Positions 25,480-35,094 of a stretch of 64,000 nucleotides of DNA are shown piece by piece (the first letter of the stretch is position 1; each line of letters opens with the position of its first letter). The translations under genes were made by a program, and so were the position numbers. The stretch is from contig NZ_AP024653.1 in assembly GCF_019977335.1 (NCBI RefSeq), forward strand, positions 248,001-312,000, written 5' to 3'. The notes under the pieces are model-generated. The model made no database searches. It was not told where the DNA came from and saw nothing but the letters and a program-made list of their open reading frames with translations. The stretch comes from Arthrobacter sp. NicSoilB4 (lineage in GTDB: Bacteria > Actinomycetota > Actinomycetes > Actinomycetales > Micrococcaceae).

Positions 25480-26096
25480 CCCGGCGCGTGCAGGTCGTCT
25501 ACCTCGCCGCGGCTTGGTGCCTGTCCTACCCGGATGAGGAACTCATCGGCCGGGTGCCGCTCATGCGCGCGGCGCTGGGCGAGTTCCCGGGCGCGGTGCA
25601 GGACTTCCAGGAGGTCCTGGAGTCGCTGGAATCCAGGCCACCCATGGAAATCCAGGCCCAGTACGTGCGGGAGTTCGACCTCGGCAAGCGCCACGCCCTG
25701 CACCTGTCCTACTGGACGGACGGGGACACCCGGCGCCGCGGCGAGGTGCTGGGCAACTTCAAGAAAACGTACCGGCAGAGCGACATCCTGGTGGACACCC
25801 ACGGTGAACTGCCGGACTACCTCCCGATGGTCCTCGAGTACGCCGCCCTGGTGGACCTCGCTGCCGGCCGCGGGCTGCTGACACGCTTCCGGGCGAGCCT
25901 GGAGATGCTCCGCTTCGGGCTGCTGCGGGACGAGCTGCCGCACGCGCGGATCCTGCAGGCCGTCTGCGCCACCCTGCCCGGTAAATCCCCGGCGGACGAG
26001 CAGGCCGTCATGCGGATGGCCGGCTACGGACCGCCCACCGAAGCGGTGGGCCTGGACCCCTACGATCCGCGCCTGCTGCCCGTGAAGGGGGCCTGA
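25476..26096 (+). CDS. narJ: Nitrate reductase molybdenum cofactor assembly chaperone
   Basis: 206-aa TorD/NarJ-family chaperone that holds apo-NarGH until the Mo cofactor is inserted. The family core is visible in VQVVYLAAAWCLSYPDEELI, the segment YVREFDLGKRHALHLSYWTDGD (residues about 60-82, with the FDxxxRxxLHLxY signature) and LPDYLPMVLEYAAL. GTG start overlaps the narH stop (GTGA, 25476-25479). Third gene of the operon. Confidence 0.95.
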   Translation: MTRRVQVVYLAAAWCLSYPDEELIGRVPLMRAALGEFPGAVQDFQEVLESLESRPPMEIQAQYVREFDLGKRHALHLSYWTDGDTRRRGEVLGNFKKTYRQSDILVDTHGELPDYLPMVLEYAALVDLAAGRGLLTRFRASLEMLRFGLLRDELPHARILQAVCATLPGKSPADEQAVMRMAGYGPPTEAVGLDPYDPRLLPVKGA

Positions 26097-26098
26097 GC

Positions 26099-26932
26099 AT
26101 GCTGCCGTCCGAAGCCGAGCCCGGATCCGCCGTCGAACTCTACGCACTGGACATCGTTCTCTGGGGCGTCCTGCCGTACGTCATGGTGGTGGTCCTGGTC
26201 GGCGGGCTGGTCTGGCGCTACAAATACGACCAGTTCGGCTGGACCACGCGGTCCTCGCAGCTGTACGAGTCCCGGCTGCTGCGGATCGCCTCGCCGCTGT
26301 TCCATTTCGGCCTGCTCGCCGTGATCGCCGGGCACTTCTTCGGCCTGGTCATTCCGATGGCGTGGACCCAGGCGGCGGGGATGAGTCAGGAGTTCTACCA
26401 CTTCAACGCCCTCTTCGTCGGCGGGATCGCGGGCGTGGGAACCCTGGGCGGGATCCTCCTGCTGATCTACCGCCGCCGCACCACAGGGCCGGTCTTTATG
26501 GCCACCACCAACAACGACAAAACCATGTACGTGGTGCTCACCGCGGCAATTGTGTTTGGCCTGTGGACCACCCTGGCCAGCGTCTTCGAGGGCGAGCACG
26601 GGCACAACTACCGCGAAACCGTGGCCCCGTGGTTCCGCTCGCTGTTCATCTTGCAGCCGGACATTGCGGCCATGGCCGCGGCGCCGTTCTCCTTCCACCT
26701 GCACACGCTGGTGGGTATGGCGCTCTTCGTGATCTGGCCGTTCACCCGGCTGGTCCACGCCTTCACCGCCCCGTTCCACTACCTCTTCCGGCCCTACATC
26801 GTGTACCGGTCCCGGGACACGGAGCGGGCCGGCGCGGCAACAGGCGCCCCCACCGCGCGGACCACCGGCACGGCAGCCCGCCGCGGCTGGTCCGCCGTCG
26901 GAACCCGCGACCGGGACACCAGGAACCGCTGA
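26099..26932 (+). CDS. narI: Respiratory nitrate reductase gamma subunit (cytochrome b)
   Basis: 277-aa membrane subunit with five helices that takes electrons from menaquinol through two b hemes to NarH. Heme-ligand histidines are in LFHFGLLAVIAGHFFG and in HLHTLVGMALFVIWPFTRLVH. After the last helix, a roughly 40-residue Arg/Thr/Ala-rich cytoplasmic tail extends beyond the E. coli length. Starts 2 nt after narJ; its TGA overlaps the narK ATG. Confidence 0.95.
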   Translation: MLPSEAEPGSAVELYALDIVLWGVLPYVMVVVLVGGLVWRYKYDQFGWTTRSSQLYESRLLRIASPLFHFGLLAVIAGHFFGLVIPMAWTQAAGMSQEFYHFNALFVGGIAGVGTLGGILLLIYRRRTTGPVFMATTNNDKTMYVVLTAAIVFGLWTTLASVFEGEHGHNYRETVAPWFRSLFILQPDIAAMAAAPFSFHLHTLVGMALFVIWPFTRLVHAFTAPFHYLFRPYIVYRSRDTERAGAATGAPTARTTGTAARRGWSAVGTRDRDTRNR

Positions 26933-28161
26933 TGGCCGGATCCGAGACCCCGACCCGGTCCGCTCCCGCCGGGCGGACGCGCAACCTGGTGCTCGCCACG
27001 TCGGCGTCGGTGGCCGGCTTCTGGGCCTGGAACTCCGTGGCCACCCTCGGCGCCTTCTACACGGTGAACCTTCAGCTCACCCCGGCCGCCACCGGCGTGC
27101 TGGTGGCCATGCCGGTGTTCGTCGGCTCTCTGGGCCGGATCGTCGTTGGCGCCCTGACGGACAAGTACGGCGGCCGGGCGATGTTCACCTTCGTGCTGCT
27201 GGCCTCCATCCTGCCGATCCTGCTCGTGGCGGTCGGTGGGCTCCTCAGTTCCTTTGCCCTGGTGCTGGGTGCCGGGCTGCTGCTGGGCGTCGCGGGAACG
27301 GTCTTCGCCGTCGGGATCCCTTTTGTTAGTGCCTGGTACGAGCCATCCCGGCGCGGCTTCGCCACCGGCGTCTTCGGCGCGGGGATGGGCGGCACGGCGC
27401 TGGCGGCGTTCCTGAACCCGCGGCTGGTCGCAGGCATCGGCTACTTGCCCACGCACCTGCTGATCGCGGCGATCCTCGCGGTCATGGCGGCCCTGGTGTG
27501 GTTCCTGATGAAGGAAGCCCCGGGCTGGACCCGCAACAACCTCCCGGTTCTGCCCAAACTGCTCGACGCCGCGAAGACCCCGGTCACGTGGAAGATGTGC
27601 TTCCTCTACGCCGTGGTCTTCGGCGGTTTCGTCTCCTTCGCCACCTACCTGCCCACGTACCTCCGGGACGTGTACAGCTTCGATCCGAGCGGTGCCGGGG
27701 CACGCACTGCCGGCTTCGCGCTCGCAGCTGTGCTGGCACGGCCGCTGGGCGGCGTGCTCGCCGACAAGTTCGGGCCCAAGCCGATTGTGATCACCTCACT
27801 GACCGGCGTCGCGGTCCTGGCCTGGGTGGTGAACCTGCAGCCCGACGGCGAAGTCCCCGCCGGCCTGACGTTCGTCGCCATGGCGGCGGCGCTGGGCCTC
27901 GGGACAGGCGGGGTGTTCGCCTGGGTGGGGGTGCTCGCACCGGCGGGGAAAGTCGGCAGCATCAGCGGCGTGGTGAGCGCGGCCGGAGGCCTCGGCGGCT
28001 ATTTCCCGCCGCTAATCATGGGAGCGACGTACGACGCCGCCACTCACAGCTACTCGATCGGGCTGACCCTCCTGGTGGTCACGGCGCTGGCCGCGCTGGC
28101 CTTCACGATCTTCGCCGTGCCGGGCCGGGCGAGGACCGTGAAGGCCAGCGCGGCCGCCTAG
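26932..28161 (+). CDS. narK: MFS nitrate/nitrite transporter
   Basis: 409-aa MFS permease of the nitrate/nitrite porter family. About 12 helices, with the signature Gly-rich segments GVAGTVFAVGIPFVSAWYEPSRRGFATG (helix 4-5) and FGAGMGGTAL, plus SAAGGLGGYFPPLIMG in the C-terminal half. ATG overlaps the narI stop by one base (TGATG), so it is the fifth cistron and supplies nitrate to, or exports nitrite from, the reductase. The other two narK types are not distinguished here. Confidence 0.93.
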   Translation: MAGSETPTRSAPAGRTRNLVLATSASVAGFWAWNSVATLGAFYTVNLQLTPAATGVLVAMPVFVGSLGRIVVGALTDKYGGRAMFTFVLLASILPILLVAVGGLLSSFALVLGAGLLLGVAGTVFAVGIPFVSAWYEPSRRGFATGVFGAGMGGTALAAFLNPRLVAGIGYLPTHLLIAAILAVMAALVWFLMKEAPGWTRNNLPVLPKLLDAAKTPVTWKMCFLYAVVFGGFVSFATYLPTYLRDVYSFDPSGAGARTAGFALAAVLARPLGGVLADKFGPKPIVITSLTGVAVLAWVVNLQPDGEVPAGLTFVAMAAALGLGTGGVFAWVGVLAPAGKVGSISGVVSAAGGLGGYFPPLIMGATYDAATHSYSIGLTLLVVTALAALAFTIFAVPGRARTVKASAAA

Positions 28162-28177
28162 CAGGGGCGCCGGATTG

Positions 28178-29515
28178 TCAGCCGAAGGCCAGATGCGCCA
28201 CCGTGAAGATCGCGAGCCCGGCGAGGGCTCCCACCACGGTGCCGTTGATCCGGATGAACTGCAGGTCCTTGCCGATCTGGAGTTCGATCTTCTGCGAGGT
28301 TTCCTCGGCGTCCCAGCGGGCCACGGTATCGGTGATCACTCCGGCAATGTCCGAGCGGTAGGTCCTGACGAGGTACCCCGCGGCGTCGCCGATCCATTTG
28401 TTCACCTTGCCGGCCAGTTCGGGGTCAACCACCAGCCGGGTGCCGAAGTCATGCACGGCGGCCTTGAACCGCACGGTGAGTTCGCTGTCCGGGTCGTCGA
28501 CGGCGGAGAGCAGGGCGGCCTTGATGGTGCCCCAGGTGCGGGAGGCGAGTTCCCGGATCTCGGGATCGCCCAGGACCTGGGCCTTGATACCCTCGGCCCG
28601 GGCGATCATCACCGGATCATGCTGCAGGTCCTGCGCGAGGTCCTTGAGGTACTTGTCGATCGACAGGCGGACCTGGTGCTGCGGGTCGGACTGCACGGCG
28701 CGGGTGAACTTCAGGATCTCCACGTAGACTTTGTCGCCCACGAGCCCGTCGACGAACGACGGCACCCAGGTCGGGGAACGGTCCGTGACCAGCCGGTTGA
28801 CCGTCTCCTGGTTGTCCCGCACCCAGTCCACCGTGCGGTCCACGAGCACGTCGACCAGCGCGTGGTGGTGCCCGTCTTCGAAGATCCGCTGAGCGACTCT
28901 GCCCACCGGAGGACCCCACGGCGGGGTGAGGAGATGCTTGCGGACCATGCCCTCGATCACGGCCTGGACGTCGTCGTCGTTGAGGACGGTGAAGGCGCCG
29001 CGGATGACGGCGGCGCCTTCCTTGGCGACCCGCTCGGCGCCGCCGGGCCCGGACAGCCAGGCGCCGGCCTTGCGGGCGATGTCAACGGAGGCCAGCTTTT
29101 CGTGGACCACCTGTTCGGAGAGGAAATTGGTTTCCACGAATTCGCCCAGCGAGGCGCCGATCTGGTCCTTGCGCTGCGGAATGATGGCGGTGTGCGGGAT
29201 CTTGATGCCCATCGGGTACTTGAACAGGGCTGTCACGGCAAACCAGTCGGCGAGGGCGCCTACCATGCCGCCTTCGGCCGCCGCGCGCACGTATTCCAGC
29301 CAGGGGTACTGCTTCTGCAAGGCGAAGGCGACCACAAAGATGACGGCCATCAGGATCAGCAGCGAGAGCGCCAGCAGCTTCATTTTCCGCAGCGCGGACG
29401 CCTTCTCGGCGTCCATGGCGGCCAGCGTCTGGCGGCGCGCGGAAGCGCCGGCCGCGGCCTCCCCGGCGCCAGCGGGGCCCTTCGGACGGGTACTTGGCTC
29501 AGTGTTCACCTGCAT
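28178..29515 (-). CDS. DUF445 family membrane protein
   Basis: 445-aa protein. It has a low-complexity Ala/Gly N-terminus, a membrane helix at about 47-67 (LLALSLLILMAVIFVVAFAL), then EGGMVGALADWFAVTALFKYPMGIKIPHTAIIPQ, the DUF445 (YheB-like) hallmark. A long helical soluble region follows, with a final C-terminal helix (VVGALAGLAIFTVAHLAFG). Function unknown; probably peripheral membrane organisation. Convergent with narK (16 bp apart) and divergent from GDPD (50 bp between starts). Confidence 0.9.
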   Translation of the reverse strand: MQVNTEPSTRPKGPAGAGEAAAGASARRQTLAAMDAEKASALRKMKLLALSLLILMAVIFVVAFALQKQYPWLEYVRAAAEGGMVGALADWFAVTALFKYPMGIKIPHTAIIPQRKDQIGASLGEFVETNFLSEQVVHEKLASVDIARKAGAWLSGPGGAERVAKEGAAVIRGAFTVLNDDDVQAVIEGMVRKHLLTPPWGPPVGRVAQRIFEDGHHHALVDVLVDRTVDWVRDNQETVNRLVTDRSPTWVPSFVDGLVGDKVYVEILKFTRAVQSDPQHQVRLSIDKYLKDLAQDLQHDPVMIARAEGIKAQVLGDPEIRELASRTWGTIKAALLSAVDDPDSELTVRFKAAVHDFGTRLVVDPELAGKVNKWIGDAAGYLVRTYRSDIAGVITDTVARWDAEETSQKIELQIGKDLQFIRINGTVVGALAGLAIFTVAHLAFG

Positions 29516-29565
29516 GTGCCCAGCCTAGCCCCGCTTTGGCAGGGGTTGTCCGCTAACGTGTCAGC

Positions 29566-30462
29566 ATGACGACTGACGAGTCCACCGCAGCCCGTCCGCT
29601 GGTCTACGCCCACCGCGGCGCGAGCGAGGCCTTCGCAGAGCACACCCGGGCCGCGTACCTGCAGGCGATCGCCGACGGCGCCGACGGCGTGGAGTGCGAC
29701 ATCCACCTCACCCGCGACCAGCATGCGGTGCTGCTGCACGACGCCACCCTGGACCGCACCTCGGACGGTACGGGCCCCGTGGCTGACCGGACGCTCCACG
29801 AGCTCCGGCAGCTGGACTTCTCCTCCTGGAAGGGAGCCAGGATCCCGGACGAATACGGCGGCAGGTCCACCCAGTTCCTGACCCTCCCTGAGCTGCTGGC
29901 GCTGCTGCGGAACGCCGCCCGGGAGATCGGCCTGGCGATTGAGTTCAAACACCCCAGCCCCTTCCAGCTCAAGCTGGAGGACCGGGTCCTGGAGGTCCTC
30001 TTGTCCGCAGGCTGGGACCCGGCGACGTCCCGGCTGGGGAACATCAACGTGTCCTTCATGAGCTTCAGCCCGGATTCGGTGAAGCACCTGCTGAAGGCGG
30101 TGCCGGCTTCCGCCGTGTGCCAGCTCGTGGACGACGTCAACGTCGAGGAAATCCGGGAGGAGCTAGGCCTGGGAGCGATCACCGGCGGTGCACTGGCGAA
30201 CGTGATGAGGGCTGCGCAAACCGAAGCCGAGCGGATTTTGGACGACTGCGAAACCGGGCTCGCCGGACCGGGCATCGACTACGTCCGTGAGCATTCCCGG
30301 ACCATCCGGCGCTGGCTCGGCTCGGGCCGCCGCTTCCGGGTGTGGACCGTCGATTCGGAAAACGACGTCGCGCTCTGCCAGGGGCTCGGGATCCACGAGA
30401 TCACTACTAACCGGCCCGCGCAGGTCCTCGCCCAGCTGTCGGCCGGCGCCCGGAGCCTCTAA
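29566..30462 (+). CDS. Glycerophosphodiester phosphodiesterase
   Basis: 298-aa GDPD-family TIM-barrel enzyme that hydrolyses glycerophosphodiesters to glycerol 3-phosphate and an alcohol. The catalytic and metal motif is YAHRGASEAFAEHT (catalytic His plus Arg) with GVECDIHLTRDQHAVLLHD (metal Glu/Asp and second His), and LAIEFKH follows. The C-terminal RFRVWTVDSENDVALCQGLGIHEITTNRP is typical. No signal peptide, so probably cytoplasmic. Its 3' end overlaps the trailing frame of the decayed HNH gene. Confidence 0.93.
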   Translation: MTTDESTAARPLVYAHRGASEAFAEHTRAAYLQAIADGADGVECDIHLTRDQHAVLLHDATLDRTSDGTGPVADRTLHELRQLDFSSWKGARIPDEYGGRSTQFLTLPELLALLRNAAREIGLAIEFKHPSPFQLKLEDRVLEVLLSAGWDPATSRLGNINVSFMSFSPDSVKHLLKAVPASAVCQLVDDVNVEEIREELGLGAITGGALANVMRAAQTEAERILDDCETGLAGPGIDYVREHSRTIRRWLGSGRRFRVWTVDSENDVALCQGLGIHEITTNRPAQVLAQLSAGARSL

Positions 30463-31860
30463 CCCGGCCGCGTCCGGGACCAGGCAACAGGCTAAGCCGC
30501 GAATTGGAGCCACGCTGCCATAGGGTCCACGAGTAGTTCCTGTTGGGGATCCGGGCCGGGATCCGGCGCAGGGCCAGTACCCCGTTCGACGGCAGGTTCT
30601 CGTTTAGTGGCAGGCCAGCGTCCAGGTCAGCATCCGAGGGGGGTGCCCAGCCCGGGAGTCCGTTCGTTGCGAAAATTCGGGGTGGCCAGTGGGGTGGTTC
30701 CCAGTCCTGGTGTTCGCTCGGGTAGTGCCGGCCTGAGGGCGAGATCCATCCCGGCGGGTCGTTCATGGTGGCGCCGGCTGGTGTCCAGGCGGAGCGGTGT
30801 TTGAGGCGGTGGTGTTTGCGGCAGGGCTGGCCCAGATTGGCGATCCCGGTGGTGCCGCCGTCGGCCCAGGCCAGGAGGTGGTCGGCTTCGTTGTCGAGGG
30901 AGGAGCTGTTGCAGCCGGGGAACGGGCATTTGCCGTCACGGAGGCGGAGCCACTGGCGCTGGACCTTCGTCGGGCGGTAGCTGCTCCGGCCGATCTCCAG
31001 CGGTGCGCCGTCGCGGGGGTCGGTCAGGACCCGGTGGAACGAGTCGGCGCCGCCGGCGATCAGGCGGCGGGCCATGGACGGCGGGATCGGCCCGTACCCG
31101 TCCAGCATCGCCGGTTCGTCACTGGCGCCCAGCAGGGACATCACCGGGACGGTGATCAGGACCTGCGCCCGCGGGACCGGCACATCCCCGACCAGGCCAA
31201 CCATCCCGGTCCCGCCGCCAGCGATCCCGTCCGGAGTCCCCGGGCCGGCGCTTGCGGTCCCGTTGCCGGTGAGGAGCAGGGCCGCGGCGATGTCGGCGCG
31301 GAGCTGGGTCAGGGTCCGGGCCTCGTCCGGGCCCTGGAGGGCGCGGGCCGCGGTGGTGGTCCGCTCCCAGATCCCGGCGGCGGTGTCGGCCGGGAGGTAG
31401 GCGTTGAGCCAGGCCATGCCGTCCCGGTCCGGGACGAACTCCACCCGCCGGTCCGCCGCGCACCTGGCGTGGCGTATTTCGATGCTGACCGGGTGGTGGC
31501 GCTCCCGCCACGTGCGGGCCTTGCCATCTCCTGGGCGGTGCGCTCCTGCGGGGACGCTGCGGGCGGCGTCAGAGCCCCGGCCGCGCTCACCTAGTCCGCG
31601 GTGAGCCGCACCTTCAGGGCCGCGGCCCGGGCTTCCAGCCGGGCGACTTCGGCGAGCCCGTCCAGGCAGGCATCCGCCAGATCCCGCAACGGATCCGAGC
31701 ATTGCAGCGGATCAGCGCCGGACAGCAGGTCGGCCCCAGGCTGAAGGACAGGGTCCACGCCGGGCCCAATAATGGCACCAAGCACGGCAGTAGAAGCGGC
31801 GACGCCCGCCAAGGCCTCCCTGCATTCCGCACTCCACGCTGCCGTGTTGTCCACACTCAC
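30407..31860 (-). pseudogene. Decayed DUF222/HNH endonuclease gene (13E12-repeat family)
   Basis: Two minus-strand pieces of one family. 31594-31860 encodes the N-terminus (GTG start, ending ARLEARAAALKVRLTAD) and stops at TAG (31591-31593), where family members usually read on. The same frame then continues APPAASPQERTAQEMA-like sequence to about 31530. There it jumps into another frame carrying ARTWRERHHPVSIEIRHARCAADRR, the middle of the protein. The intact HNH domain follows (CPFPGCNSSSLDNEADHLLAWADGGTTG and PCRKHHRLKH). From memory of the family, about 80-90 residues of the DUF222 core are missing at the junction. The trailing frame runs into the GDPD gene. Confidence 0.8.
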
Positions 31861-31982
31861 ATCAGATCACGAGGCAACGACATTTTTTATCGAACCGGTG
31901 GGGCCGCAGAACCCGGCAGAGGTTGACGTCTGGAGAGGATTTAAGTGCGGGCCAGAGCCTCAACCACGGGCAGTGCACTTGG
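31861..31982. other. Intergenic region between ABC permease and HNH pseudogene
   Basis: 122 bp. It contains an AT-rich patch on the minus strand (TTCGATAAAAAATGTCG, around 31880-31900) that may be the remnant promoter of the HNH gene. Nothing else is recognisable. Confidence 0.3.
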
Positions 31983-33575
31983 TTAGGCCGCGAGGTCGCG
32001 GCGCCTCCAGCCGGCATAGCCCAATGCCGCAAGAGCCGCCGCCGCGACGATGAGGGCGGCCAGGACCGGCACGCCCCCGGAGTCCACCGGGAGTAATGGG
32101 GAATGCCGGAACGGGGAGAGGTCCATAAGCCATTCGGGGGCTTTCCAGAGCACCCCGAATTCGCCCAGGGCGACCAGCGCCAGCAGCAGACCCCAGACCG
32201 CCCCGGCCAGCCGGGGCGCCCAGCCAAACACCGCCAGCGCGGCGCTGGTCACCACCCACGCGGCCGGGATCTGGGCCAGTGCGGCGACAGTGCTGCGGCC
32301 CACCAGCGCGGGATCGTCGACGGCGAAGGCGGCGCCTGCGCCGATCGACACCCCCGCCAGCAGGAGCAGCGCAGCGACCCCGGCCAGGGCAAAGGCGAAG
32401 TGGCTGCTCGCCCAACGGACGCGTGTTGTGGCCGTGCCCAGGAGGGCTTCGGTGTGGCCCGCTGACTCCTCGCTGCGCAGGTGGTTGGCCGCAGACACCC
32501 CGAACGCGGCCGCCAGCGCTCCCATGATGCTGATCTCCGCCGCCAGGAAGGCGTCCGTCAGTGCCTCCCGGCCGCCCAGCAGCCTGATCAGGTCCTGGGC
32601 GTTCGGTGAATTCAGCAGTTCTCCCACATTGCTGACCAGGGATCCGATCACGACGCCGAACAGGAGGAACGCCACGGCCCAGGCCAGCAGGACGCGGTAC
32701 TGCAGCCGCACCGCCAGGTCCCAGACGCCGGAGAGCGAACCGGCGGACGGACCCGGGCGCTCCGCGCGGAGGCCTGCGCCGAGGTCGCGCCTGGCGCGGA
32801 GCGCAAAAGCGGCCGGGATAAGCACAAGGCACAGCGCCACGGGGAGCGCGAGCACCCACCAGCGGTCCCCGGCGAAGGCCCGGATCTGCTGGTTCCAGCC
32901 GATGGGCGACAGCCACGAAAACACCGAGGGCCCGGGCTCGGCCAGGTCCCCGACGGCGCGCAGCGCATAGGTGACGGCGACGAAACCGATGCTGAGCCCG
33001 GTGGCGGCCCGGGCGCTGGCGGTCAGCTGGGCAGCCAGGCCCGCCACGGCACTGAACGCCATTCCCGTCGCTGTCCAGCCCAGACCGAACGCCAGGGAGC
33101 CGGCCGCCGGTAACCCGCCGGCTGCCAGCGCGGCCGCCGAGAGCAACCCGAGCACCACGTTGGCACCGAAGCTGATGGTGAGTGCGGACGCCAGCGGGGC
33201 GTCGCGGCCCAGCCGTCCGCCGCCGAGCAGCTCCAGGCGTCCGCTCTCCTCGTCGCCGCGGGTGTGCCGGATGGCGAGGATCACCATGAGGACGGCCAGG
33301 ATGGCGGTCATGAACGCGGTGTACTTGATCAGAGACAGAGCGCCGATGGAGGTGGGATCGTAAATCCGTCCAAACAGGGCCACCATCGAGGCGGTCGCAT
33401 TCAGGGCCGTGGAGGCCTCGACGCGGCTCGCCATGTCAGGGTACAGCTCGGCCCCGGCCAGCGCCGTCGAGTAGGCGATCAGGGCAAAGCCGATGATCCA
33501 GATGGGAAGCAGCCAGCGGTCCCGGCGCAGTCCGAGCCGGATCAGGACGCCCGTTCCGGCCAAGGTCTCAGACAT
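31983..33575 (-). CDS. ABC transporter permease, polyketide-antibiotic exporter type
   Basis: 530-aa integral membrane protein with about 12 helices in two similar halves. Each half begins with an amphipathic segment (GLRRDRWLLPIWIIGFALIAY; YRVLLAWAVAFLLFGVVIGS) followed by ABC-2-type helices and ESGRLELL/ESAGHTEALL loops, an internal duplication typical of actinobacterial antibiotic exporter permeases. Its ATG at 33575 overlaps the ATPase stop by 8 bp. An in-frame extension 18 codons upstream lies in the ATPase gene and is not homologous. Forms an export complex with the ATPase; substrate unknown. Confidence 0.88.
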   Translation of the reverse strand: MSETLAGTGVLIRLGLRRDRWLLPIWIIGFALIAYSTALAGAELYPDMASRVEASTALNATASMVALFGRIYDPTSIGALSLIKYTAFMTAILAVLMVILAIRHTRGDEESGRLELLGGGRLGRDAPLASALTISFGANVVLGLLSAAALAAGGLPAAGSLAFGLGWTATGMAFSAVAGLAAQLTASARAATGLSIGFVAVTYALRAVGDLAEPGPSVFSWLSPIGWNQQIRAFAGDRWWVLALPVALCLVLIPAAFALRARRDLGAGLRAERPGPSAGSLSGVWDLAVRLQYRVLLAWAVAFLLFGVVIGSLVSNVGELLNSPNAQDLIRLLGGREALTDAFLAAEISIMGALAAAFGVSAANHLRSEESAGHTEALLGTATTRVRWASSHFAFALAGVAALLLLAGVSIGAGAAFAVDDPALVGRSTVAALAQIPAAWVVTSAALAVFGWAPRLAGAVWGLLLALVALGEFGVLWKAPEWLMDLSPFRHSPLLPVDSGGVPVLAALIVAAAALAALGYAGWRRRDLAA

Positions 33576-34527
33576 CGCCGGACCGCCGGGGGACTGAGGC
33601 GACGCCGGGCCCCGCGCCGGGGCCCGCACCGGCGTCGACGCTGTTCGCGGAGCCGTAGTGGCGAAGGAACAGGTCCTCCAGTGTCGGCGGCTGGCTGGTC
33701 AGCGCGTGCAGGCCCGCCGAGGTCAGTGCTTGCAGGAACGGCCCCAGACCGGCAGGCTCAACCTGGGCGCTGACCCGGTGGTTCGTCACGACCACGTCGT
33801 GGACGCCGGCCAGGAGGTCCAGCCCCGGCGGCACCGCGGCGACGTCGGCCGTGACCGCCGTGCGGGTCAGATGCCGCAACTGCTCCAGCGGCCCGGTCTC
33901 CACGACCCTCCCGGCGCGGATAATGCTGACCCGGTCGGAGAGCGCCTCGGCCTCGCTGAGGATATGGCTGCTCAGCACCACGGTGCGCCCCTCTGCGCGC
34001 AGTTCGCGGACACAGCCGCGGAACGCGTCCTCCATCAGCGGGTCCAGCCCGCTGGTCGGCTCGTCCAGCAGGAACAGTTCGGCGTCGGTGGCGAGGGCGG
34101 CGACGAGGGCCACTTTCTGCCGGTTTCCTTTGGAGTACGTGCGGGCCTTCTTGCTCGGATCCAGCTCAAACAGGTCCAGGAACCGTTCCCGGCGGGCGCG
34201 GTCCTGGCCACCCTGCAGCCGCCCCAGCAGGTCGATCACCTCGCCTCCTGTCAGGTTGGGCCACAGGGCCACGTCCCCCGGGACGTAGGCCAGCCTGCGG
34301 TGCAGCGTTGCCACATCGCGCCAGGGGTCCAGTCCCAGCACCCGGATCGAACCGGCGTCGGAACGCAAGAGGCCCAGCAGGAGCCGCAAGGTGGTGGACT
34401 TGCCGGATCCGTTCGGACCCAGGAAGCCGTGCACCTCGCCGGCGGCCACTTCGAAATCCAGTCCGTCCAGGGCCGTCACGGCCCCGAAGCGCTTCACGAC
34501 ACCGGTCATTTCCACGACACTGCTCAT
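33568..34527 (-). CDS. ABC transporter ATP-binding protein
   Basis: 319-aa ATPase partner of the permease. Walker A GPNGSGKST (about 38-46), Q-loop near VPGDVALWPNLT, a divergent signature YSKGNRQKVALVAAL (KGNRQK in place of LSGGQ), Walker B ELFLLDEPTSGLD and H-loop VVLSSHIL. It has a DrrA-like C-terminal domain of about 90 residues. ATG at 34527 (MSSVVEMTGVVKRF); the frame is open further upstream, but that sequence is non-homologous. No strong ribosome site is visible. The weakened signature is common in this exporter subfamily. Confidence 0.9.
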   Translation of the reverse strand: MSSVVEMTGVVKRFGAVTALDGLDFEVAAGEVHGFLGPNGSGKSTTLRLLLGLLRSDAGSIRVLGLDPWRDVATLHRRLAYVPGDVALWPNLTGGEVIDLLGRLQGGQDRARRERFLDLFELDPSKKARTYSKGNRQKVALVAALATDAELFLLDEPTSGLDPLMEDAFRGCVRELRAEGRTVVLSSHILSEAEALSDRVSIIRAGRVVETGPLEQLRHLTRTAVTADVAAVPPGLDLLAGVHDVVVTNHRVSAQVEPAGLGPFLQALTSAGLHALTSQPPTLEDLFLRHYGSANSVDAGAGPGAGPGVASVPRRSGDV

Positions 34528-34635
34528 ACCCAACAAGCTACGCCGGATTAGAGCGCCGGGCCCCTGCGGAAAGTCCCGTTTTGGGGAAGGCGGCCGCGGT
34601 TCGCGGGGGGTCCCCGGCTGTGATTGAGTTGTTCC

Positions 34636-35094
34636 ATGCCATCTCGCTGGTCCGGCCGGGACACCCAGACGCTTTCCGCCGTGGCGATGAGTGCCCTGCT
34701 GCTGGCCAGCGCCGGGAAACACTTCGATGACCCCGGTTTCTTTAGCCCCGTGGTGCCGGACTTCCTCTGCCGCGACGACTCCGGCGAGCATCCCAACGGC
34801 CCGGCCGCCGTGTTGTCCCGGGAGGAATGGGTGGCGCTCAGCGGCCTGCTGGAGGCGGCCGCCGCCGTCGGACTCCTGCTCCCAATGACCCGGCGCGCGT
34901 CCGCAGGCTGCGTCACGGCGATGTTCACCCTCTTCCTAGCCGGGCACGTGCACGCGCTGCGCAAGGCCTACGGCCCGGACGGTACCGCCGCTCAGCGGCG
35001 GATACACTCCCTGCGGCTGCCGCTGCAGGTTCCGCTCATTGCCTTGGCCTGGAGCCTGACGAACCCTGCGCCGCGGAAACCGGTCCGGCCGTGA
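34636..35094 (+). CDS. DoxX-like membrane protein
   Basis: 152-aa protein with about four membrane helices: TLSAVAMSALLLASAGKHF, WVALSGLLEAAAAVGLLLP, CVTAMFTLFLAGHVHALRK and a C-terminal LRLPLQVPLIALAWSL. The GKHF...PGFF and LEAAAAVGLLLP pattern is DoxX-like; function unknown. The start is uncertain (ATG 34636 or the TTG four codons before). Its TGA overlaps the azlC GTG (GTGA), suggesting a DoxX-azlC-azlD transcript. Confidence 0.65.
   Translation: MPSRWSGRDTQTLSAVAMSALLLASAGKHFDDPGFFSPVVPDFLCRDDSGEHPNGPAAVLSREEWVALSGLLEAAAAVGLLLPMTRRASAGCVTAMFTLFLAGHVHALRKAYGPDGTAAQRRIHSLRLPLQVPLIALAWSLTNPAPRKPVRP

Noticed and set aside
34528..34791. N-terminal extension of the ABC ATPase
   Set aside because: Extra residues have no ATPase homology; the family begins at MSSVVEMTGVVKRF.
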